A stretch of DNA of 61,002 nucleotides. Origin: JBEHWX01 sp048498995. GTDB taxonomy: Bacteria > Bacteroidota > Ignavibacteria > OLB7. The notes under the pieces were generated by a model. It searched no databases and was not told the origin of the DNA. It worked only from the letters and a program-made list of their open reading frames with translations. Shown one piece after another: positions 1 to 7,625 of the stretch (within the stretch, counting starts at the first letter, position 1; each line of letters opens with the position of its first letter). Position numbers and translations under genes: made by a program. The stretch is taken from positions 1-61,002 of the forward strand of contig JBEHWX010000026.1 in assembly GCA_048498995.1 (NCBI GenBank). Direction: 5' to 3'.

Positions 1-41
1 TTGACCAACAAAAAACCTCCGATTCTTTGCGAAATCACCGC

Positions 42-61
42 TTCTGGTACTCCCAACGGGA
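42..61. other. attL core (20-bp repeat of tRNA-Glu 3' end)
   Basis: The 20 bases ttctggtactcccaacggga are identical to 47777-47796. At the right end this sequence is the CCA, acceptor strand and start of the T arm of tRNA-Glu (minus strand). At the left end the match stops and no tRNA follows, as expected for the displaced 3' tRNA fragment at attL. Bases 1-41 would then be host sequence. Confidence 0.9.
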
Positions 62-108
62 GTTGGATTCGCGTTGATTTTGCCAGCAAAACAACACTTT
101 CCCAATCG

Positions 109-130
109 TGGCCACAATTCGGCCACAATT
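109..130 (+). repeat. Tandem arm-type integrase site candidate, left arm
   Basis: Two 11-bp units, tggccacaatt (109-119) and cggccacaatt (120-130), lie 48 bp inside attL. The same tandem pair occurs at 47647-47668, 109 bp inside attR, in the same orientation. A short motif doubled on both sides of the core is the pattern of arm-type sites bound by the N-terminal domain of lambda-family integrases. Confidence 0.6.
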
Positions 131-175
131 CGACAGGTGCTCCCATCCATGACCGAGCAGACCCAACGCCCAGCG

Positions 176-490
176 CTACTCCGTCGGGTGAAGCCGGAAC
201 TTCTTGCTCCGCTCGGTGCGTCCGTCCGACCACTCATGCGTGGATGTGACCGTTTCCACTCGCACCCTGAACCCCCATTCGATGAGCCGAACGCGGGTGT
301 TGTCCCATTTGGCAAGATCGCTCTTCATGACCGGCCCGATCCGCGACGGCGCCACGCCAATCGCCGCGGCCACCTCCTGCTTTTGCATCCCGCTCCGGTC
401 AATCACCTGCGCCACGAGCAAGCGGAGATAGTCGCGGTCGCAGTCCTGCGGCACCGTCAACTCGGCGCCCTGTCTGTCTCTGATCGTCAT
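176..490 (-). CDS. Small HTH-like protein, last gene before attL
   Basis: A 104-residue protein starting with MTIRDRQGAEL. Residues about 20-55 (DYLRLLVAQVIDRSGMQKQ followed by EVAAAIGVAPSRI) resemble a helix-turn-helix of the Cro/CI type. The C-terminal half is basic and may form a beta strand-rich extension. An upstream in-frame extension is possible but would run through the GC-rich hairpin at 544-592, so the internal ATG at 490 is preferred. It is the last gene of the left accessory cassette and could be a DNA-binding regulator. Function is not known. Confidence 0.6.
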   Translation of the reverse strand: MTIRDRQGAELTVPQDCDRDYLRLLVAQVIDRSGMQKQEVAAAIGVAPSRIGPVMKSDLAKWDNTRVRLIEWGFRVRVETVTSTHEWSDGRTERSKKFRLHPTE

Positions 491-543
491 TGGTTCCCCG
501 TGCCATTCGGCCGTATATTCACGTTCCGTTTTCCGTTGACAGC

Positions 544-592
544 GGCGCGCCCCGTTCGGTCCCCCCTGGACCGTCGGGGCGCGCCCGTTTTT
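544..592 (+). terminator. Strong hairpin with T-run on plus strand
   Basis: An 11-bp GC-only stem (544-554 with 575-585), with an additional inner CGGTCC/GGACCG stem, is followed by cg and five T on the plus strand. It lies just downstream (minus sense) of the stop codon of the 597-1277 gene, so it also provides a 3' end structure there. In plus sense it would stop transcription entering the prophage from the left flank. Confidence 0.55.
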
Positions 593-596
593 GCTC

Positions 597-1277
597 CTAC
601 AATGCCCGCAGAGCGTCCCGGAGCTGTCCAACGGTCCGGAACAGCCGCATCTCCTGTTCAACCGCGTCCACAGCCTCGTACAGCCGAAGAACTGCGTCCC
701 GCTTCGGAAGATCCTTCGGCCGCCCAGCCATCATCGTAACCCTATCTCGTTCGTCTATCCACCACACATGCATCTCCGGGAAGCCCTTCGCGAGCTCCGT
801 CTTGACCCTTGCTAAGATAAACCGGAGTTGGTCCTCCCTCGGAATCTCCGACCATCGCCCGCCACTCTCGTCCAGACCGACCCGCAACCGAACGTGAGCC
901 CACAGGGCGTCACCACCGTCCTCATTGCGATACTCGTCGACGATCCGCCCGGGCCAAAGCTCCTGCTTCTGGCCCACCGGCACGGCATAGTCCGGCATCC
1001 GCTTGAGAGCAAAGATGGCGAACTCGGTATGCGCGAGCCGGTACCGTGCAGCTTCCTCGTCGATCAATCTATCCCGGATCATTCGCTCCAGGGCGCACAC
1101 TTCCCGGCGCAGCTCGATCTCAAGATCGTATCGCGAGAAGAGGCGCCGCTGTTGATCGGTAACCCGGTCCCATTCAGGATCATCCTCGTCCATATTGTTC
1201 CGCAATCTCTCGAACTCCGAAATCTCGGCGCGCAACTTCTCGATCTTCTGTTCAATCTCTGGCGTGTATTCGGACAT
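597..1277 (-). CDS. Hypothetical coiled-coil protein of left cassette
   Basis: A 226-residue protein, charged throughout. Residues 1-75 are predicted coiled coil by eye (heptad-like E/L/R pattern, EIEQKIEKLRAEISEFERLR). The C-terminal half is a mixed alpha/beta segment with several tryptophans. No enzymatic motif is recognised. It is part of the minus-strand accessory cassette between the late-operon terminator (2788-2812) and attL, a position where temperate phages often carry genes for host fitness, exclusion or anti-defence. That role is inference from position only. Confidence 0.7.
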   Translation of the reverse strand: MSEYTPEIEQKIEKLRAEISEFERLRNNMDEDDPEWDRVTDQQRRLFSRYDLEIELRREVCALERMIRDRLIDEEAARYRLAHTEFAIFALKRMPDYAVPVGQKQELWPGRIVDEYRNEDGGDALWAHVRLRVGLDESGGRWSEIPREDQLRFILARVKTELAKGFPEMHVWWIDERDRVTMMAGRPKDLPKRDAVLRLYEAVDAVEQEMRLFRTVGQLRDALRAL

Positions 1278-1334
1278 CGTATAGTGCTGTAGTAGTTGAG
1301 GAAATCTCCGCCCCCACAGGGGCAGGCGTTGACG

Positions 1335-2090
1335 TCACTTCTGGCGGGAGACCACTTCGGCGATGTCTCCGAGGAGGACCCTCGCCGATCCCATGATCTG
1401 GGGTTCCTCATGGTCGAGAATCATCTCGAAGGTGAGAGCCATCGGCAGTGCGTGCGCGATGATCTTGATTCCCGGATACTCCATTCTCATCGTCGCCCGG
1501 AACATCTCGGCGACCCTCTCCTCCAGCTCTGGCGTCGGCTCACGGTGGCTCACGTATCCGTCTGGCGCTCCCCACTGGTGGAAGATCCAGCCGAAGCTCA
1601 CGAAGTAGGTACTTCCTTCGCGACCATTCGGGTTCCGCCGCGTCAGATCAGCATCCACGATCTCCAACGGCCATGCACCACGATCATTCCACGCGGTGAA
1701 GTTGTAGCGATCCAGACGGTCCAACGCCTCGAGTGCTGCCCGGCAGTTGGCGACCTCTGCCCGGAACCGAAATGGGATCTCTTCCTGCTGATCCGGATTG
1801 CCACGAAGGGCAACGATCCGGAACAGGAGAGTATCTTCGAGCGCGAGCCGATGGGACCGCTCGTTCTTTTGGAACGGCTCAAACACGAGCCCCGCCCGCC
1901 GATCCAGTTTCCGAATCTCGTCCTTCACCTTCCGGTGGCGCCGATCGTAAACGTCACCGCGCTTCTTCACCTGTTCCGACGGGTCTCGACCGTCGGCCAC
2001 GTCTCGGAGCTCCTCCGCCCCCTTCGCGATATCGAGCACACCTTCTGCATTGTAGTAATCGAAGCCATTCTTCTTCTGCGAGAGTGCCAT
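1335..2090 (-). CDS. Hypothetical protein of left cassette
   Basis: A 251-residue soluble protein without a signal peptide or membrane segment. The N-terminal third is rich in K, R and D; the middle contains FVSFGWIFHQWGAPDGYVSH, and the rest appears alpha/beta. No family is recognised. It lies between the 2127-2393 and 597-1277 genes on the same strand with short gaps (36 and 57 bp), so it is probably co-transcribed from the palindrome-bearing promoters at 2433-2463 and 2746-2776. Confidence 0.75.
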   Translation of the reverse strand: MALSQKKNGFDYYNAEGVLDIAKGAEELRDVADGRDPSEQVKKRGDVYDRRHRKVKDEIRKLDRRAGLVFEPFQKNERSHRLALEDTLLFRIVALRGNPDQQEEIPFRFRAEVANCRAALEALDRLDRYNFTAWNDRGAWPLEIVDADLTRRNPNGREGSTYFVSFGWIFHQWGAPDGYVSHREPTPELEERVAEMFRATMRMEYPGIKIIAHALPMALTFEMILDHEEPQIMGSARVLLGDIAEVVSRQK

Positions 2091-2126
2091 GTCTGTGATT
2101 CCTTCTGTTCGCCGTTGATTGATGGG

Positions 2127-2393
2127 TTATGAATTGCGGGACTCGCTGCGATTGGCAATGAGCACTCGGGCCTGCTCCTTGAGGGGTGCCGGCTCCACTT
2201 TCAGGATTTCGACTCCCCAACCGAGGGAAAGCAATTCGTTGATGTCATGGATATCGTCCTGGAGCTTGCCGCTGATGTACTCCAGAAACTCCTGCTCGGC
2301 ACGCTCCGCGTTCAACTCCCACGTCATGAACTCCAATTCGCCGATCACGTTGTAGAATCCCGTTGCGTACTTCGCTGCCACCTTCGTTTCCAT
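2127..2393 (-). CDS. Hypothetical small protein of left cassette
   Basis: An 88-residue acidic protein starting METKVAAKYATGFYNVIGEL. It looks mainly helical, with a C-terminal segment (WGVEILKVEPAPLKEQARVL) that could be a beta-alpha unit. No family is recognised. Its start lies 40 bp downstream of the -7 element of the promoter at 2433-2463. Confidence 0.65.
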   Translation of the reverse strand: METKVAAKYATGFYNVIGELEFMTWELNAERAEQEFLEYISGKLQDDIHDINELLSLGWGVEILKVEPAPLKEQARVLIANRSESRNS

Positions 2394-2432
2394 CTCGTGC
2401 CCCGTTCGTGATTTGTCGCCGTTTGTCGCGCT

Positions 2433-2463
2433 ACAACTTACACCATGCAGTGTAAGTTATCAA
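2433..2463 (-). promoter_or_regulatory. Bacteroidota-type promoter with palindromic operator
   Basis: On the minus strand TTG (2463-2461) is followed after 20 bp by TAAGTTGT (2440-2433), a 6/8 match to the TAnnTTTG -7 element. The spacer contains most of a palindrome (arms aacttacac and gtgtaagtt, 2434-2457) shared almost exactly with the promoter at 2746-2776. The palindrome is a plausible operator for an unidentified regulator. It differs from the prophage repressor operator. Confidence 0.55.
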
Positions 2464-2477
2464 CTAAAAAAAGTCTC

Positions 2478-2696
2478 TTACAACTTTTCCCGCCTGCTCC
2501 CCCATATGGTATAAGTATAGTCATAGCCAACAACAAAACCTTCGGATTCAAGCTCGGCGATCGCTGTGTCCACCCGTGACCAATCCGCCATAGTTATCGC
2601 TTGAAGGGTTAGAGTACGACCTTCTGCGTCTTCGATCATTGAGACGGTGAAGGTAATTCCGTTCACCGTCCTGCTTTCAAGTTTAATGCTTCCCAT
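2478..2696 (-). CDS. Hypothetical small protein, first gene of left cassette
   Basis: A 72-residue protein starting MGSIKLESRTVNGITF with alternating beta-strand-like segments (TFTVSMIEDAEG, GRTLTLQAITM) followed by a helix and a strand. No family is recognised. It is the first gene downstream of the promoter at 2746-2776, 50 bp from its -7 element, and is preceded by a purine-rich ggagaa ribosome binding site. Confidence 0.65.
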   Translation of the reverse strand: MGSIKLESRTVNGITFTVSMIEDAEGRTLTLQAITMADWSRVDTAIAELESEGFVVGYDYTYTIWGSRREKL

Positions 2697-2745
2697 GATT
2701 TTCTCCGTTGTTCCGTTGACATGTGCGTTCCGTTAATCGCACTCT

Positions 2746-2776
2746 CAAACTTACATCATGCGGTGTAAGTTTCCAA
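2746..2776 (-). promoter_or_regulatory. Bacteroidota-type promoter with palindromic operator
   Basis: On the minus strand TTG (2776-2774), 20-bp spacer, then TAAGTTTG (2753-2746), a perfect match to TAnnTTTG. The spacer carries the palindrome AAACTTACA...TGTAAGTTT, the same as in the promoter at 2433-2463 apart from a few bases. It lies just beyond the late-operon terminator, so the left cassette appears to have its own transcription unit. Confidence 0.65.
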
Positions 2777-2787
2777 CTGTGTCCAAC

Positions 2788-2812
2788 AAAAAAAATCACC
2801 CGATCGGGATGA
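2788..2812 (-). terminator. Intrinsic terminator of the late operon
   Basis: On the minus strand a stem TCAT-CCC / GGG-TGA with loop GATC is followed by eight T (2795-2788). It lies 16 bp past the stop codon of the 2829-3263 gene and fits the 3' end of the long late transcript. Confidence 0.8.
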
Positions 2813-2828
2813 ACGGGCGACGGGTTTG

Positions 2829-3263
2829 CTACTTCGTGATCGGAGATGTCGCGAGACGCTCCTCCAAGGATTTCACGCGCCGATGTAGCCGTTTACGATC
2901 GCGCTCACATCGGCGGTAGTGTGACGCCACCTTCGCGAGCTTCACGTTCACTTCGGCCGCCTCCTTCTTCCACTTCTCGCGGTCGGCGGATAGCTCGGCT
3001 CGAAGCGCCGCCTCGATTCGGTGAAACTCCTGCTCGCGCGCGGTGACGGTTTTCTCACGCTCGATCAACTGCGCGGAGTCGATCCTTTCGCGCTCAACCT
3101 CTCGCGACGCGGCCGTCTTCTCTCGTTCGAACGTCTCCGTTCGCTTCCGCTCCAGACGGCGGGCCCACGCGGAAACGATCATCGGCCCGGCCTTTTGCAG
3201 ACCGAGTGATGTGACGAGCGTGGTAATAACGGTCAGGATAAATTGGGCATCCATAGGGGGCAT
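2829..3263 (-). CDS. Membrane-anchored coiled-coil protein (spanin- or holin-like)
   Basis: A 144-residue protein: an N-terminal hydrophobic segment (residues about 7-30, FILTVITTLVTSLGL) followed by a long highly charged coiled coil rich in E, K and R. This layout resembles i-spanins (Rz) and some accessory holins. It is the last gene of the late operon, directly before the terminator. The lysis genes proper are far upstream (32099-32799), so a late membrane-disruption role is only a suggestion. Confidence 0.7.
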   Translation of the reverse strand: MPPMDAQFILTVITTLVTSLGLQKAGPMIVSAWARRLERKRTETFEREKTAASREVERERIDSAQLIEREKTVTAREQEFHRIEAALRAELSADREKWKKEAAEVNVKLAKVASHYRRCERDRKRLHRRVKSLEERLATSPITK

Positions 3264-3275
3264 AACGGTGGGTGG

Positions 3276-3479
3276 TTACGAGCGCGCGAGGGTAAGCCGC
3301 GCCACGGGGAAAGCCCCTCCCCGGAGGATGATCTCCGCTTCCAGGTGTCTGCCGTACTTCTCGCAGAGCGCCTTGAACTCGCCGAGGAACTGCTGATCGA
3401 CCACCTGCTCGGCGGCATTGAGGGACGCACGGGCGTCGTCGAGGGAGAGGGGGACGGGGGTGATGGTGCTATCGGACAT
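3276..3479 (-). CDS. Hypothetical small late protein
   Basis: A 67-residue protein starting MSDSTITPVPLSLDDARAS, mostly one long helix (residues 13-55). It lies between the tail fibre and the coiled-coil membrane protein, 12 bp from the latter. In phages this position can hold a fibre chaperone or accessory protein. No family is recognised. Confidence 0.65.
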   Translation of the reverse strand: MSDSTITPVPLSLDDARASLNAAEQVVDQQFLGEFKALCEKYGRHLEAEIILRGGAFPVARLTLARS

Positions 3480-3488
3480 GACGGGTGG

Positions 3489-5156
3489 TTAGAAGGTGAA
3501 CCAGGCTGTGCCGTTGCTGAACAGCCGCACGGCTCCGCGGTTCGTGTTGATGGTAACCGACGTGCCGCCGTTGATCGTGTCGGCGCCCCATCGGGTGATG
3601 GTGACGTTCCGTGTCGCGGCCGTTCCCGCTTCGTCGATAACGACCAGGAACCCGCGCGCGAAGCTCGCAGCACTCGGCAGTGTCAGCGTTGGGGCCACTG
3701 TGGTGGTGCCGACGCCGATGAACGTGTCGGTCGCGGCGAGCGTTGTTGAGGTAGTGACCTGACGGTAGGGGAGATCGAGTCTGGAACCGAACTTCGCGGC
3801 GGCGCCCGTTCCACTCATGATGATCTCGAGCGCCGGCATCGTTGAGGACGAGCTGGCCTCCTCGATCCCGACGATGGCATGCGACGGAGAGCCGTAGTTC
3901 CTCGAGTGGTAGGTAGCCCAAGCATTGCCACTCGCGAAGAAGTTCCCTGCGGCGACGCTGCCGGATGTGGCGACGCTGATGCCGATTCCCGACGAGGTGG
4001 TGATCGACGCGCCGATGCCACTGCCGGTAACCTGGACGACGATGCCCGTTCCGCTGGACGAGGCCGTTGCCTTCACGGCAACGCCGGACGATGTCTCGGC
4101 AAGAACCGCCGGCCCCGAGGGATTGATCCCGTGGACGCCGACGTACGAGGTGGCGTCGGTTTGGCCTCTGACTCCTGACGAGACGTGGCCGAGCCAACCA
4201 TGCGTGCCGTTCGTGCCATTGTATCCTTGGATTGCGTGGCCGCCGTAGTTGACCTCTCCGAAGATTGCGACGCCGGTGCCGGAGTAAGCCCTGATCGCGT
4301 GCTGACCGTTGCTGCTGGAATCGGCGCCGACAATCCGTGTCGGCGCCGCGTCGCCGGAGATCCAGGGGATCGCCACCTTCCCTCCCAATGACCCAGAGAC
4401 GTCGATTCGCGAATCTCCGAGCACCGCATCGAAAGTCCACCGCGGGATCTTGCCAGCCGTACCGCTGCCGAGCACGCCGTTGTTCGAGACCTGGACGGTG
4501 ATGTAACCTTCATCGTCCAGCTCGTCGAGAACCTGGACCGTTGAGCCGACGCCGCCGTGGAAGTTGATTACCGGTGTCGTCCCGATCTCATCTCCATCGA
4601 CCGCAACCCGCACCTTCTGCGCGCTGGCTCCATTGGGGGTCGAGATGGTGCCGGCCCCATCGACGACGATCGTACTCCCATCCGGCTTCACATGACCGAG
4701 TGTGGAGGCGGTTGCCTTTGAGGCCGCATGCGCCGCCAGATCGTCATCGTTGACGAGCAGATTGAATGTGGTACCGTTCACCGTCCCCCACCAGCCGCCG
4801 CCGTAGGCCGCGCCGTCAGTGACGTGCACCAACATCTGCACGATCTGGTCGGTAGAATACAACCGGGTCCATGCGGACGACGAAGTCCGATAGATACCGT
4901 TCTCCGCCGTAACGGTCCGGCCAATGACCAGGGTGGTACTTCCTTCCGGTACGGCGACCCCGTCGATCGTCTGGTTGCCCGACAAGGTGATCCCGCTTCC
5001 GACAGCCGCCACGAGGCAACGGAGTATCTCGCGCGGCGCCGATGTTGATGTCTGCTGAACGGTGACGATGGTGCCGCCTGCCCGCGATACTTTGCCGTAT
5101 CCGTGGATGTGCTTCGGCAGCACACTTCCTGGCTTCAGTGGTGCTTGTGATCCCAT
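3489..5156 (-). CDS. Tail fibre / receptor-binding protein
   Basis: A 555-residue protein starting at the ATG at 5156. It is rich in G, S and T, with repeated short beta motifs in the middle (for example HAIRAYSGTGVAIFGEV, HGINPSGPAVLAETSSG, GIVVQVTGSGIGASI) typical of trimeric beta-helical fibres. The C-terminal region (ITRWGADTINGGTSVTINTN) resembles the end regions of other phage tail fibres and tail spikes. The N-terminal 100 residues probably attach it to the tail tip. It follows the 5158-7104 tail gene by one base. Host range would be set here. Confidence 0.75.
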   Translation of the reverse strand: MGSQAPLKPGSVLPKHIHGYGKVSRAGGTIVTVQQTSTSAPREILRCLVAAVGSGITLSGNQTIDGVAVPEGSTTLVIGRTVTAENGIYRTSSSAWTRLYSTDQIVQMLVHVTDGAAYGGGWWGTVNGTTFNLLVNDDDLAAHAASKATASTLGHVKPDGSTIVVDGAGTISTPNGASAQKVRVAVDGDEIGTTPVINFHGGVGSTVQVLDELDDEGYITVQVSNNGVLGSGTAGKIPRWTFDAVLGDSRIDVSGSLGGKVAIPWISGDAAPTRIVGADSSSNGQHAIRAYSGTGVAIFGEVNYGGHAIQGYNGTNGTHGWLGHVSSGVRGQTDATSYVGVHGINPSGPAVLAETSSGVAVKATASSSGTGIVVQVTGSGIGASITTSSGIGISVATSGSVAAGNFFASGNAWATYHSRNYGSPSHAIVGIEEASSSSTMPALEIIMSGTGAAAKFGSRLDLPYRQVTTSTTLAATDTFIGVGTTTVAPTLTLPSAASFARGFLVVIDEAGTAATRNVTITRWGADTINGGTSVTINTNRGAVRLFSNGTAWFTF

Positions 5157-5157
5157 G

Positions 5158-7104
5158 TTATCCCTGCGCGAGTAGCTCGATCTTGGTGGTGCATTCTCCC
5201 GGATTGTCCTGCACACGGAGAATGTGCGGTCGTCCGGGGATGGCGGAGAAGAATGTGGCGCTGTCCCAGAGAAAGCCGTTCGCATTCGGGAATGTTGCGG
5301 CGTCGCATAGCCTTCCAAGATCCTTCCACCACACGAGCCCCATCGAGAATGTCCCGGTGAACACCGTTTGATGTTCGGCGGCGAAGAGGCTCGTTACTCC
5401 CTTTGCGCTTGCGAACGGTATCGACGCGGCCACCGTCATGTCGCTATAGCAGCGGCGAAGCGGCACCCACAGATAGGTTTCGTATCCGTTCACGTCGTTC
5501 GTTCGGAACCCGTCGGGAATCATCGGTAGCTCGATCTCGTCAATACAATCGGACTCTCTGTATGCCGTCCCGTCGTGGAGTTCAACGTAGTGATGCGGCC
5601 GAATCGGAATCTGTGAGAACGTGATGCCTGATGGGTGGTCGAGATAGTACAGGCCGAAGCCACGAAATCCGGGGTGCGCGACTGCGATCATTGGTGTCAG
5701 GAAGCGCGACGGCGAGTAGAGCGGAATGAATTCATCATTCTCCGGGCTCCCGTCGGGATGATTGCTGAACACACACTTCACCGTATGATCCGGCTCGGCG
5801 TTCAGTCCAGCGAGCTTGAACTCGATCGTCTCGCTTGTGTTCTCCGCCGGCTCCGCTGAAGTTCCACGGATCGTCCCCGCTCCTTCATCAAACTCGATCT
5901 CGGTCTCCGCGAAATCCGCCGGGCCAAGCGCGATCGGCGCTCCGCCGCCTTCCTGAATCCGCGCCCAGTAGAAGCTCATCTGATGGAGCCCGGTATGGCG
6001 CAGGATCATCTTCGCGGGTCCGCAGGAGTCGATAAGGAAGTCCCACAAGTTCGGCCACCTGAATAGCGACTCGGACTTGGAGCCAGCGCCGTCGTTCCGC
6101 AGGAACCCACCGATGTAGATGCCGGAGCTGATCCAGTAGACACGGCCGACGAAATGCAGATCGAACGGCGTGATCTCCGCGCCCTTCCCTCCCGCAATGG
6201 TGTAGCTCTGCCGGAAGAAGCGGAAGACGTCGAGCGGCGTGCCGACGTTCCTTCCGCTGATCGTCATGCCGCGCCAGCTCGACATTTCGAAGGTCGCCGT
6301 GCTCCGCGTGATGCTCTTCAACACGTCCTCGATGCACGTCGAGATTGTGTGCCAGAGATCGACGAGGCGGTACATGTGCGCGCCCTGCGGGTTGTCCATC
6401 GGACCCTCCCGTGTGTGGGCGAGCGTTACCGAATGCGCTCCATCCTGCCAGAGCGTTTCATACGTCGCGGTCGTGATGACCGGGCTGCTCGGCGGGCTGT
6501 TCTGCAGCCGCGTCGCGACGTCATCCGCGATAATCAATTCCGGAGCATAGCGTGCGAGATGAACGAGCTCCGCGTCCAGGCGGACGATGCGTTCCTTCCG
6601 GTTGACTTTCCACTTCCGTCCAGGCCGTGGGCGCTGGACGCCTTCGAAATACACCTCGAACGCGCCGACCGCGAGCGAGTCATCGCCGCGATCGGTGAGC
6701 ATTGTCCAGAGCATCGTCGTGTTGAACGTCCTGCCTTCGATCGTGCCGCCGCCGGCGTAACTCTGGTTGACCATGTAGTTGCGGAGGTCTTCCCAATCGC
6801 TCACGCCATCGCCGTTACTGTCGACGTTCCCGCGCAGGCTCCACACGTTCAACGAGAGTTTCATGGTCGGGAACTCGACCGGCCCGGTCGGGCGATCATC
6901 ATATCCCGCGTCCTCGTTCTCCGGCGGCCGGAAGAATGTGCGCCCCGGTATCGGGATGTAGATCCCAACCCGTGTCCCGGCGCCGAATGCCGGAACAGCC
7001 GTAGCCGGTAGTGTCTGGTTGTAGGCAGGCGTCAATACGAGCCGCCATCTCCATCCGGTGATCGGGTCGCGTATGTCGTTGTAGTAAAGGTTCTGGCGCG
7101 GCAT
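5158..7104 (-). CDS. Large minor tail / tail-tip protein
   Basis: A 648-residue protein beginning MPRQNLYYNDIRDPITGWRW. A Ca-binding-like loop (DSNGDGVSDWEDL) appears near residue 100. No classical Gp J domain is seen. It starts in an overlap with the stop of the 7104-7625 gene and is followed by the fibre gene, so it most likely forms the tail tip or baseplate hub. An exact homologue is not recognised; position carries most of the call. Confidence 0.65.
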   Translation of the reverse strand: MPRQNLYYNDIRDPITGWRWRLVLTPAYNQTLPATAVPAFGAGTRVGIYIPIPGRTFFRPPENEDAGYDDRPTGPVEFPTMKLSLNVWSLRGNVDSNGDGVSDWEDLRNYMVNQSYAGGGTIEGRTFNTTMLWTMLTDRGDDSLAVGAFEVYFEGVQRPRPGRKWKVNRKERIVRLDAELVHLARYAPELIIADDVATRLQNSPPSSPVITTATYETLWQDGAHSVTLAHTREGPMDNPQGAHMYRLVDLWHTISTCIEDVLKSITRSTATFEMSSWRGMTISGRNVGTPLDVFRFFRQSYTIAGGKGAEITPFDLHFVGRVYWISSGIYIGGFLRNDGAGSKSESLFRWPNLWDFLIDSCGPAKMILRHTGLHQMSFYWARIQEGGGAPIALGPADFAETEIEFDEGAGTIRGTSAEPAENTSETIEFKLAGLNAEPDHTVKCVFSNHPDGSPENDEFIPLYSPSRFLTPMIAVAHPGFRGFGLYYLDHPSGITFSQIPIRPHHYVELHDGTAYRESDCIDEIELPMIPDGFRTNDVNGYETYLWVPLRRCYSDMTVAASIPFASAKGVTSLFAAEHQTVFTGTFSMGLVWWKDLGRLCDAATFPNANGFLWDSATFFSAIPGRPHILRVQDNPGECTTKIELLAQG

Positions 7105-7625
7105 CACCAGCTCCTCGGAAGCGAACTCTCCAGGACGAACGAACACGTAATGCCGCCAATCTCCTCGTCGTCCTCCGCCGCAAGCTCCCCCTTCAACTCG
7201 ATGCGAAGGGGGAGCGGGATGGTGAATGACCAAACATCATCATCGCCGGAGACGCCGGGCGTGTGCTGGCCGGCGCGGCGGATCGGCCCTGCTCCCGGAT
7301 CGGAGCCGATTTCATACGTGGCGTAGATCCATTTGTAGTCGAATGCGGTGAGGAGATACTGGAGGAAGAGAAACACGCCGAAGTCTTGAAGACCGGCGTT
7401 GACGTCTGCGGCGCGCGTGGTGAATCCCTTACACTTCACAGCGACGTTCCAGTAGGCGGAAGTCCCGCGTACGCGCTCGCCGTCCCAGTACTCCGTTACT
7501 CCCCCCTCGTTCGGGGATGTAGGCGTGCACCACGTTACAGCGAGGCGGACCTCCTGATACGAGACCTCCGGGTCGTCAACGTTGGATGCGCGAATGACAA
7601 GGACCTTGCCGTCGTTCCAGCTCAT
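7104..7625 (-). CDS. Putative distal tail / tail completion protein
   Basis: A 173-residue protein starting MSWNDGKVLVIRASNVDDPE. It looks beta-rich with strands such as VRLAVTWCTPT and WNVAVKCKGF. Its ATG overlaps the tape-measure stop codon (ATGA), so the two are translationally coupled. In siphoviruses the gene after the tape measure usually encodes the distal tail protein. No motif proves it here. Confidence 0.6.
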   Translation of the reverse strand: MSWNDGKVLVIRASNVDDPEVSYQEVRLAVTWCTPTSPNEGGVTEYWDGERVRGTSAYWNVAVKCKGFTTRAADVNAGLQDFGVFLFLQYLLTAFDYKWIYATYEIGSDPGAGPIRRAGQHTPGVSGDDDVWSFTIPLPLRIELKGELAAEDDEEIGGITCSFVLESSLPRSW

